Assembly: GCA_937889545.1 (NCBI GenBank)
Contig: CALAOT010000011.1
Location: forward strand, 1 to 64,000
DNA: 64,000 nt
Source of the DNA: an uncultured Opitutaceae bacterium
GTDB taxonomy: Bacteria > Verrucomicrobiota > Verrucomicrobiia > Opitutales > Opitutaceae
Direction: 5' to 3'
Position numbers and translations under genes: made by a program. Below, piece after piece: positions 54,435-61,504 of the stretch (position 1 is its first letter; every line of letters begins with the position of its first letter). The notes beneath the pieces are model-generated. The model was not told the origin of the DNA. It saw only the letters and a list, made by a program, of their open reading frames with translations, and ran no database searches.

Positions 54435-55868
54435 ATGAACACAACCTCCCGCCCATCCACATTGGTCATTGGCGACGTCCACCACCGGATCGATGCGTCC
54501 CGCCATTTGATCGCTAAGTATTCAGCACGTTGCCAGCGCACGGTCTTCCTTGGCGATTACTTCGATGCATTCGGAGACGGACCGCGGGAAATGCGCGCAT
54601 CCTGCCAATGGCTCCGGCGCTCACTAAAGGTTCCTACCCGCACGCACCTCTTGGGTAATCACGATTTGGCCTACTTTCTTACTCAACACCCGCAGGCATG
54701 GTGTCCTGGCTGGACCCCGAAGAAGCAGCAAGTCTTCGATGAGGAGGTGGCTGGGATTGGAATTGGTTCCTTCCGCATAGCCACGGCCCATGAACTCGCA
54801 TCGAAGCTGCCGCTGATTGAGGAAGCGGGCCTCACGGAGTCCTTCTGTAGTCGGGTTAGGCAGTTACCGCGCTGCCGATGCCCGGAGCACGGGGTCAAGA
54901 CGGTGCGTGTGCCGTGGGCGGAGAAGGACTCGCGCTTTACGCTGCATTTCGAGGCGTTGGCGGTGGAGATGATCGGAGCATGCCGGTCGCTCATCCAGGC
55001 GGCCGATCTGCTGCAATTGGACTGGGACGGGGTGCAACGCATCGTCGATCGAGCGGTGGCCCGGGGCCTGTTGCGGCGCTCGACCGAGGGAGTGCGCTAT
55101 GTCGGGCTCGACGAGAAGAGCTTTGGCCGGGGCCAGCGTTATGTCTCGATCGCCACCGACATCAAGGGAGCACGAGTCCTGGAGGTGGTGCCGGGTAACG
55201 ACCAGGCGGCCGGAGAGTCGCTGTGGCGGGCTTTGCCGCCAGAGCAGAGGAGCAAGGTGGAGGCCGCGGCCATGGACATGAGTGCAGGCTTCGCCGCGGT
55301 GACCCGCGCCCAGGCTCCGCAGGCAGCCATTGTCCACGACAAGTTTCATGTGGCCAAGCTGCTCAACGATGCGGTCGACCAGACCCGGCGGGCCGAACAC
55401 CAGCAGCTCCATGCCGAGGGAGACGACACGCTCAAAAACACCCACTATTTGTGGCTGCACGGGCAATTGCCAGAGGCCAAGCAGGCCAGCTTCGCCGAGC
55501 TTTTGGAGATCAACCTGAAGACCGCCAGGGCCTGGGCCTACAAAGAACAATTTGTCGAGTTCTGGGGACAGGCGGACGCCGCTCAGGGCTTTGACTTCTT
55601 CACCCAATGGAAGCGATCCGTCATGCGCAGCCGTCTCACCAAGGTGAAGACGGTCGCCAAAACCCTTCACCAGCATCTGACCAACCTGCTGACCTACTTC
55701 ATGCATCCGATTACGAATGCCGTCAGCGAGGGCTTCAATTCCCGCATCCAAGCCATCAAGGCCGACGCCCGCGACTTCCGCCGCTTCTTCAACTATCGCT
55801 CTCGGATCCTTTTTCACTGTGGTAAACTCAACATGCTCCCGGTCCTCCCTGAGTCAGCGAGCCACTAG
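54435..55868 (+). CDS. Metallophosphoesterase N-terminus fused in frame to a 5'-truncated ISL3 transposase
   Basis: A 477-aa chimeric frame. Residues 1-~140 are a calcineurin-like phosphoesterase start with metal motifs TLVIGDVHH, FLGDYFDAFGD and LLGNHDLAYF; later metal histidines are missing. From about residue 143 (54861) the sequence is an ISL3-family transposase lacking its first ~60 residues: LPRCRCPEHGVKTVRVPW (end of the Zn ribbon), the HTH DLLQLDWDGVQRIVDRAVAR, and DDE motifs VGLDEKSFGRGQ, VHDKFHVAKLLNDAVD and ITNAVSEGFNSRIQ. The catalytic core is complete. The fusion arose by insertion plus deletion; whether any protein is made is unknown. Confidence 0.82.
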   Translation: MNTTSRPSTLVIGDVHHRIDASRHLIAKYSARCQRTVFLGDYFDAFGDGPREMRASCQWLRRSLKVPTRTHLLGNHDLAYFLTQHPQAWCPGWTPKKQQVFDEEVAGIGIGSFRIATAHELASKLPLIEEAGLTESFCSRVRQLPRCRCPEHGVKTVRVPWAEKDSRFTLHFEALAVEMIGACRSLIQAADLLQLDWDGVQRIVDRAVARGLLRRSTEGVRYVGLDEKSFGRGQRYVSIATDIKGARVLEVVPGNDQAAGESLWRALPPEQRSKVEAAAMDMSAGFAAVTRAQAPQAAIVHDKFHVAKLLNDAVDQTRRAEHQQLHAEGDDTLKNTHYLWLHGQLPEAKQASFAELLEINLKTARAWAYKEQFVEFWGQADAAQGFDFFTQWKRSVMRSRLTKVKTVAKTLHQHLTNLLTYFMHPITNAVSEGFNSRIQAIKADARDFRRFFNYRSRILFHCGKLNMLPVLPESASH

Positions 55869-55901
55869 GAAACCGGAAGAACCTGAAATACCCGTTTCGT
55901 T

Positions 55902-55939
55902 TTATGAGTCCTCTGCTCTAACCGTTGAGCTATAGGCCC
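55902..55939 (-). repeat. Orphan tRNA(CAU) 5' half, right border of the island
   Basis: Minus strand positions 1-38 of the tRNA (GGGCCTATAGCTC... to the anticodon loop CTCATAA), identical to the 5' exon of the intron-bearing copy and without an intron. Homology stops exactly at the 3' side of the anticodon loop; the ISL3 remnant end follows. With the 3' half at 22044-22088 it would rebuild a whole tRNA, sharing the 7-nt loop as overlap. Confidence 0.88.
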
Positions 55940-56073
55940 AGCACTGGATGCCATGGAGGCCGCAAGTTGTCGAAGCCGACATCCTGAGATTCCAAAAGCA
56001 CCCCGTAGTCCCAATATGTTCCCGGGGAAAAGCACATTTTTTGGGTACGGCCGACGGTTGATCATCTGTTGCT

Positions 56074-58266
56074 TCACGGGCGCAACGCGAAGCTCGGAAC
56101 GACAAAGCTATAGCAGGAATAGTGCATTTCGCTCCACGCCAACGGGGGCAATGGATATTCAGGGTAGAGTGGCACGGGCAGCGGCTTGAAATGAATCCGG
56201 ATCCGTATCGACGAGCGCCCGCGCGTGAGGTTCCTCGGGACCAGAAACTCATCGTCGCGGAACCGGCGATTGGAGGTTTCGACGACGTGAAGCGTTGCCC
56301 CGAGCTCCGACTCTGGATTGGAGTAGACGCAGGTGTTTGACCCCGCCGTGTACCAGATCCCGGCCGCTTGCCATTGCGGCGAGGCACCGCTCGCGTCGGC
56401 CACGGACACCTCGGCGCGCTGGTTGGGGATGGCGTAGTCGAGCTTTCGGCGCAGGAGCACCCCGTAGTTCTCCGGGTCAATGTTCAGGACGAACTCCGAG
56501 GAGCCGGTAGTCGAACGCCCCCGGTCGGTTGTTGCGGGATAGCACTCCTTTCCGTTCAGCGTATCAGGGCCCCATTCATACCGGGACGTGACATCCTGGG
56601 CCTGGGTGGCGTCAGGCGAACGGTAGCCATGGCGCTTTTCGCTTGTGGTGTCTCCGACCGACAACTCGTCGGAAAGGACCAAGGACGGGGCCGGCAGCCC
56701 GTACCAATAGGCAACCGTCTCGTAGTGTTCCGTCGACTCGTCGACTCCCCCGTGTTCCAGCTGAATCCGGGCGTTCCGGCCGAATGGCATCAGGTCGCCC
56801 AGGAGGAAACGATAGGCTGCCTCGATCCCGTCCTCCGGACCAGCCGCTAGCTCCGCCTTTTCCGCGCCGACCGGGTGGCCTGCAAATGGCAGCGTCATGT
56901 TCTTCCCGCCCCAGTAATCGCCGCCACCGCACCATTCCTCGGTGCCGGTGCCTTGGGCCTGCGGGGTAAGGCTGTCGTCAAAGAAGAACCTGGGATCGCC
57001 CTCAAGGGTGGTCAGAACCGCGCTGTGGGAGAAGATCAGCGAGGTGCCGACAAACTGGCCCGACCATTCGGCCGCGCCCTCCTCCTTGGTGGTGTCCAGC
57101 AGCACCAGGTCGCGCCCGGGTTCCGGCGAGGGATGGTCGCGGTAGGTGGCGTGGAAGTACCCCACCTGGTCGGGCGGGTCCGTGTAGGCCTGGTAGCGCA
57201 CCCTCCAGCGGATGTCGCGGACGGGCTTCTCCGGCGGCCCGACCAGCTCCATTTCCGCCGACCGGAAGAATGGCATGGGAAAATAGCAGCTCACGTAGAC
57301 CCGGTCCGGGGAGTACCGCACGACCATGGGGAAGCTCTTGACGAGGTACTCGCGGTTGTCCCGGTTGTAGAAGATCCCCGCGCCGAAGAATAGCGCGATT
57401 GGCGAGTCGATGGAGGGTTCGGCTCGGCCATCCCAGCACATCCTGATCCGCGCGTGGGAAAACGCCAGGGCGCTTTCCCTCGGAACGGACATCTCGACGG
57501 CCCGCACCATGCTGGGCCCCGCCCGGCAGCTCCAGGCGACTGCGGGCCCGCCGCGGGGCAGGTCCAGCGAGCCGGAGTCCTCCCGCACCTCTTCCGAACC
57601 GGCCGGCGGGGCGATGTCGGACCCCGCGCTGGCAAAGAGCCGCGCAAGGGCGGCAGGGGGCGCCGCCTCGGGGTCCCAGCGCGAGATCGGCTGCGAGAGC
57701 CTCGCGCCGCCGACGTATTGGTCGAAGATGTAGTACCCCGTCCCATAGTGAGTCCGCGAATACGCCATCCGGAAGGACTGCTCAAACCCGATGGGGACCC
57801 AGCTCAGGTCCGCGCCCCTGGTCTCCGCCCAGGTCGGGGCGACCGGCCGGGGGAACGCTATCTCGGGCAGGAAGACGGAGCCCGGCCTTTCATGCGCCGG
57901 ATCGGCGGTGTTGCTTTCCTCCACCAGGTGTTCCGCCCCGTCGACCTCGTAGTGCCACGGGCTCCCGTGCCAGTGGTTGTACCGGACGAAATAGAGGACG
58001 CCCGGGCCGGCGACATCGAGCGTGACGTTGAAATCATCGCGGAGCTGATACAGGTAATGCGAGGCGTCCGCCGCCTCGTTGCCTCCGCTGCGGTCGTAGG
58101 TGCTGCGCATGTAGGCCCGGGTGCCGATCCGCTGGTACGGCCATCGCTCCCACTTGAGGTAGGCATCCGCTCCGACCGGGATGACGGGCGGCTCCGCGGC
58201 CGCCAGCAGGCCGGTCGCAAGGAGGCAGGCTCCTAGGCGGCGGAGATTCAGCGGACCGGCTCCCAT
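56074..58266 (-). CDS. GH172 (DUF2961) family enzyme, secreted
   Basis: About 730 aa from ATG 58266, which starts a signal peptide (LRRLGACLLATGLLAAAEP). The DUF2961 hallmarks follow: a jelly-roll N-terminus with GTRAYMRSTYDRSGGNEAAD, GPGVLYFVRYNHWHGSPWHY and FRSAEMELVGPPEKPV, a middle RFFFDDSLTPQAQGTGTEEW with CGGGDYWGG, and ESTEHYETVAYWYGLP. DUF2961 is now classed as GH172, whose known members act on alpha-fructofuranosides and difructose anhydride. The same-strand sugar porter and GH32 gene beyond the island support a fructan-related function. Confidence 0.85.
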   Translation of the reverse strand: MGAGPLNLRRLGACLLATGLLAAAEPPVIPVGADAYLKWERWPYQRIGTRAYMRSTYDRSGGNEAADASHYLYQLRDDFNVTLDVAGPGVLYFVRYNHWHGSPWHYEVDGAEHLVEESNTADPAHERPGSVFLPEIAFPRPVAPTWAETRGADLSWVPIGFEQSFRMAYSRTHYGTGYYIFDQYVGGARLSQPISRWDPEAAPPAALARLFASAGSDIAPPAGSEEVREDSGSLDLPRGGPAVAWSCRAGPSMVRAVEMSVPRESALAFSHARIRMCWDGRAEPSIDSPIALFFGAGIFYNRDNREYLVKSFPMVVRYSPDRVYVSCYFPMPFFRSAEMELVGPPEKPVRDIRWRVRYQAYTDPPDQVGYFHATYRDHPSPEPGRDLVLLDTTKEEGAAEWSGQFVGTSLIFSHSAVLTTLEGDPRFFFDDSLTPQAQGTGTEEWCGGGDYWGGKNMTLPFAGHPVGAEKAELAAGPEDGIEAAYRFLLGDLMPFGRNARIQLEHGGVDESTEHYETVAYWYGLPAPSLVLSDELSVGDTTSEKRHGYRSPDATQAQDVTSRYEWGPDTLNGKECYPATTDRGRSTTGSSEFVLNIDPENYGVLLRRKLDYAIPNQRAEVSVADASGASPQWQAAGIWYTAGSNTCVYSNPESELGATLHVVETSNRRFRDDEFLVPRNLTRGRSSIRIRIHFKPLPVPLYPEYPLPPLAWSEMHYSCYSFVVPSFALRP

Positions 58267-58300
58267 GGCCGCCTCCGGCGGGTCTCCCCATGCGCAGGGC

Positions 58301-58723
58301 TCATGGCGCATCCGCCCCCGGGACGAGATTCGGGAGGCGTTCCTTGACCGCCTTCAGGGCCGATTCGGCGTTCGCGACCAGGTCCGGCTCGACCCGGATC
58401 TGGGCGATGATCTCGTCCATTCTCCGCTCGGCCACGCTCCGCGTCTCCGCACCCAGGGGCGTGAGGGAGACGCGCCAGGTCCGCGCGTCGGAGCGCCTGC
58501 GCTGGACGAGGCCCCTCCTCTGCAGCTGCCTCACCTGGAAGGTTATGCTCGATGCGGCGACGATGATCTGGTCGCTGATCTCCCGCTGGGAGAGGGGGCC
58601 GTCGTTCAGGACATTGAGGATGTTGAAGGTCATCGGCGTGAGGCCGAACGGCCTGAGGATCCTGCTTCCCGCGGCCTCGATCGTCCCCGCGGCGTCGATG
58701 ATCTGGTAGATGAGCTTCTTCAC
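58301..58723 (-). CDS. MarR-family transcriptional regulator
   Basis: 140 aa from GTG 58723, which overlaps the stop of the upstream gene as GTGA; an ATG at 58798 is possible but would lie inside that gene. Winged-helix features are clear: LRPFGLTPMTFNILNVLNDG, then LSQREISDQIIVAASSITFQ (recognition helix) and the wing RRGLVQRRRSDARTWRVSLT. The C-terminal dimerisation helix follows. It probably regulates its own operon and perhaps the divergent LplT-Aas operon through the palindromes at 59410 and 59857. Confidence 0.88.
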   Translation of the reverse strand: MKKLIYQIIDAAGTIEAAGSRILRPFGLTPMTFNILNVLNDGPLSQREISDQIIVAASSITFQVRQLQRRGLVQRRRSDARTWRVSLTPLGAETRSVAERRMDEIIAQIRVEPDLVANAESALKAVKERLPNLVPGADAP

Positions 58724-59388
58724 ACGTTGTGCTGGGCCACGACCCTGAGGAGCGGGCTGTTCATCTCGCTCGCGGGCGTGATGGTCGTCCTGCGCCATGG
58801 TATGGACCCCAGGAACCAGGCGCGCCAGAACAAGAGTGGCGTGTCGGGATTGCTGTGGAGCAGGTGGTCGAAGGTCTCGACCTCCCCGATCGGCTGGTGG
58901 GTGCTCTCGTACACGACGTCGTGGACGAACTTTGAGCAGAAGGTCTCCTGGGACTCGAGGTTGAATCCCAGCGTGTACACCCTGCCCATCTGGGTGTCGG
59001 CGAGCCTGAGCATCGCGCGCTTCTCGTCGTCAGTGGGTTCGGCCCTCAGGCGGCGGATGGAGAACTGCTGGCCCGCCGAGCGGCCGAGAAAGCTCCGAAG
59101 GGGAGTCTTACAGACAAACGGGATGCGGCTTTCCGCCACGATCCAGTCGCCGTGCTGGTAGTCCACGATGACTCCCACGTGGGAGGTCCAGCTCCGGGTT
59201 GTCTCGGCGACCCGGGCGAAGACCGGGCCCCCGATGCGGATGAAGACGATGTCGCCGATGGCGGGCTTGCTGGCGACGACCGCGTTGTAGGTCTGGTCGT
59301 CAAGGCCGGCCCGGGCGGTCAGGGCCAGAAGGGCGAAGGCGACCAGGAACTTCGCGCCGGCAAGGCACTGATGGATTCTGAGGTTCAT
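58720..59388 (-). CDS. YiiX/YebB-like permuted papain-fold (NlpC/P60-related) protein, secreted
   Basis: A 222-aa protein with signal peptide (KFLVAFALLALTARA). The permuted active site is visible: KPAIGDIVFIRIGG near the start, the histidine in TSHVGVIVDY, and the cysteine in ETFCSKFVHDVVYES. Members cleave or transfer amide or acyl groups in the envelope, often on lipids or peptidoglycan; the exact substrate is not known. It is translationally coupled to the MarR gene. Confidence 0.82.
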   Translation of the reverse strand: MNLRIHQCLAGAKFLVAFALLALTARAGLDDQTYNAVVASKPAIGDIVFIRIGGPVFARVAETTRSWTSHVGVIVDYQHGDWIVAESRIPFVCKTPLRSFLGRSAGQQFSIRRLRAEPTDDEKRAMLRLADTQMGRVYTLGFNLESQETFCSKFVHDVVYESTHQPIGEVETFDHLLHSNPDTPLLFWRAWFLGSIPWRRTTITPASEMNSPLLRVVAQHNV

Positions 59389-59409
59389 GGCGGCGAACCA
59401 ATAGAAGAT

Positions 59410-59425
59410 ACTTGTAATTGCAAGT
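59410..59425. promoter_or_regulatory. MarR-type palindrome ACTTGTAATTGCAAGT
   Basis: A near-perfect 16-bp dyad (ACTTG...CAAGT with AATT centre) 22 bp upstream of the YiiX-like start at 59388, within an AT-rich promoter. Position and form fit the operator of the MarR protein encoded in the same operon. Confidence 0.6.
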
Positions 59426-59856
59426 GTTCATTATGAAATCATGTGTAATAAATTATTATAAAATATGTTACGATAAGTATTTGTACGATTACACTCTTCA
59501 CACAAACCCGGTTTGCGGCTCGTTTGTCCGGGCTTAAGGCCGGCCTGCCGATTCAGCCGCAACTCCATTCGGACGTTCACGGACTCCGGCGCCCCATCAG
59601 ACCGGCAAGGGCACCCGGGGCGCGCCAGCTCAGGCCGTCGTTTCCCGCCGAATCTCAACGGCCTTCGCGTTGGAGCGCACGTTTGCCCGCGGCCGGGGGA
59701 GGACCAGCGTGATGCAGATCTCCTCGAGCTCGGCGGGCACCAGGACGGCGACCGCGATCCGGAGCGGCCGGGCGGGGCCGTGCGCGAGCATGACGACCAT
59801 CGCCGCCCCGGCTGGATGCGGGATACGGGGCGCGGGAGCCGTGGGATGGCGTTTAC
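59426..59856. other. Divergent intergenic region with a doubtful small ORF
   Basis: About 430 bp. The first 60 bp are very AT-rich (promoter). On the minus strand 59800-59630 encodes a possible 56-aa protein (MVVMLAHGPARPLRIAVAVL, then EEICITLVLPRPRANVRS) with strand-like alternation, but it has no family or ribosome site. No RNA gene is seen. Confidence 0.35.
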
Positions 59857-59888
59857 TTGATACATCAATTAATTAGTTGACACATCAA
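59857..59888. promoter_or_regulatory. Tandem palindromes TTGATACATCAA and TTGACACATCAA
   Basis: Two near-identical 12-bp dyads at 59857-59868 and 59877-59888, 20 bp apart start to start and on the same helix face. They sit immediately upstream of the operon beginning at 59912, and both are typical of MarR/SlyA operators. The outer arms ACTTGAT and ATCAAGT make a larger dyad. Confidence 0.6.
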
Positions 59889-59911
59889 GTAAGATCGGAA
59901 GGATGCCGTCC

Positions 59912-60193
59912 ATGAACTCCGTCTTCCGCGCCCATGCGGCGGCCCTGGTGCTCTTCTCCTGCCTGTTCCTCGCTCGCCCCGGGGCCGTCCTCGCGAATCC
60001 GAACGTCCCGGTGAACGTCGACTATGTCTACGGCTTCGGCGACCCGCAGCCGCAGCGCTGGATGAACCAGAACCTTTACGTGGCCGTCTACCTTGCGGCA
60101 CTCTGGGGCGGCATCTTCCTCCCGACCCACGCGCTCCTGCGCAGGATCGCCCTTCCAGCCGGCGCGTGGAGCGCAAAACCCCCGACCCCATGA
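59912..60193 (+). CDS. Small two-helix membrane protein
   Basis: About 93 aa; ATG 59912 has GGAAGG 9 nt upstream, better placed than the ATG at 59903. A signal-like helix (AAALVLFSCLFLARPGAVLA) is followed by an extracytoplasmic Asp/Tyr/Pro loop (VNVDYVYGFGDPQPQRWMNQ) and a second helix (LYVAVYLAALWGGIFLPTH). Its stop overlaps the LplT-like start as ATGA, so it is co-translated with the transporter. Function unknown, presumably in the same lipid pathway. Confidence 0.65.
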   Translation: MNSVFRAHAAALVLFSCLFLARPGAVLANPNVPVNVDYVYGFGDPQPQRWMNQNLYVAVYLAALWGGIFLPTHALLRRIALPAGAWSAKPPTP

Positions 60194-61455
60194 GCCCCAG
60201 TTCCCCGGTTCCCTCCGGCCGCAACTATCCCCTGCTGCTCGCAGGCCAGTTCCTCGGAGCCTTCGGCGACAACTTCCTCCTGGCGGCCATCCTCGGCCCC
60301 CTGACCTACGCGCTCAGCAGCGGCCGGATCACCGAGGGCGCGATCAACGGCGAGAACGCGCTCTTCAGCCTCGTCTTCAGCATCCCCTACATCGTGCTGG
60401 CGCCGCTCGCGGGATTCCTGAACGACCGGATGGCCAAGACCCGGTGGCTCGTGGGCGGGAACCTCATCAAGCTCGGGGGCACCGCGATCGGGTTCCTCGG
60501 GGTTTCCGCGCTTGCCGGCGGCCACAGCCACGCCCTCCAGGTCGCCGGCTATTGCGTCGTGGGCATCGGCGCGTGCACCTATTCCCCAGCGAAATACGGG
60601 ATCCTGCCGGAGATCGTCGCGAACGCCCGCCTCGTGAAGGCCAACGGCACGGTCGAGATGCTCACCCTGGTCGCCATCGTGGCCGGTCTGGGGGGCGGGG
60701 GCATCCTCTACGACCTCACGCTTTCGCTGCCGATCTGCTATTGCGCGAGCATGACGCTCTACGGCTGCGCCTTCCTCTGCAACGCGGCGATGGTGCGGAC
60801 GCCATTCAACCCGGACGCCTCCCTGCGCCGCAGCGCCGTCGAATTCGGCTCGAGCTTCCTCAAGCTCGTCACCAGTCCCCGGCTCGGGCGCATCCTCCTC
60901 GGCTCGGCCCTCTTCTGGTTCGCGGGGTCGACGCTCAAGTCCGCCCTCCAGGGCTGGGGGCTCGAGGTGTATGCGCAGGCGGGGGTTGCGAACGTGACCA
61001 ACTTCAAGCTCGTCCTCCTCAAGTTGGGCATGGTGGCCGGGATTGTCTCCGGCGCGTTCCTCGCCGGCCAGCTGCACAAGACGGGGGACCTCTCGTGGGC
61101 CCGGGGGTACGCCCTTCTCCTCGGCGCCGGCTTCGTGGGCCTCGGCCTCCTGGGCGGCAAATACGGGCTGCTTCCGGTCGTCCTTGTGCTCATCGTCACC
61201 GGGGCCGCGGCAGGCCTGCTTGTCGTTCCGTTCAACGCCGCCCTGCAGTCCGAGACCGACCAGACCAAGCTCGGCAAGACGATTTCGATCCAGAACTTCA
61301 CGGACTACATGGGCATTGCCGCCGGCGCCGCGTACCTATCGTTCCTGTCCCGGTTCAGCCTGAGCCCGAACCGCGACATGATCGTCCTCGGGGTCACGGT
61401 CGCCCTGATCACGTTCGGGATGCGGATCCTCGGGCCGTCGCGGCGCCCGTCCTGA
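60190..61455 (+). CDS. LplT-like lysophospholipid transporter (MFS)
   Basis: About 421 aa from ATG 60190 (ATGA overlap with the small membrane gene). Twelve helices; the beginning YPLLLAGQFLGAFGDNFLLAA matches the LplT N-terminus, followed by LNDRMAKTRWLVGGNLIKLG and YSPAKYGILPEIVANARLVKANG, both family signatures. LplT flips lysophospholipids across the inner membrane so that Aas can reacylate them. The next gene encodes an Aas-like enzyme, the same partnership as in E. coli. Confidence 0.88.
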   Translation: MSPSSPVPSGRNYPLLLAGQFLGAFGDNFLLAAILGPLTYALSSGRITEGAINGENALFSLVFSIPYIVLAPLAGFLNDRMAKTRWLVGGNLIKLGGTAIGFLGVSALAGGHSHALQVAGYCVVGIGACTYSPAKYGILPEIVANARLVKANGTVEMLTLVAIVAGLGGGGILYDLTLSLPICYCASMTLYGCAFLCNAAMVRTPFNPDASLRRSAVEFGSSFLKLVTSPRLGRILLGSALFWFAGSTLKSALQGWGLEVYAQAGVANVTNFKLVLLKLGMVAGIVSGAFLAGQLHKTGDLSWARGYALLLGAGFVGLGLLGGKYGLLPVVLVLIVTGAAAGLLVVPFNAALQSETDQTKLGKTISIQNFTDYMGIAAGAAYLSFLSRFSLSPNRDMIVLGVTVALITFGMRILGPSRRPS

Positions 61456-61504
61456 CGCGAGGCCCCCGCGCGGCGCGACGCCCGAATCCCGACCGGCGCC
61501 ATCC

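Noticed and set aside
22000-55940. CRISPR array
   Set aside because: The repeated units are tRNA pieces at irregular, kilobase spacing; no short regular repeats with spacers and no cas genes are seen.
59431-59868. 145-residue minus-strand frame
   Set aside because: It is Arg/Ser/Pro-rich without motifs, runs through the AT-rich promoter and the MarR-type dyads, and has no homologous pattern.
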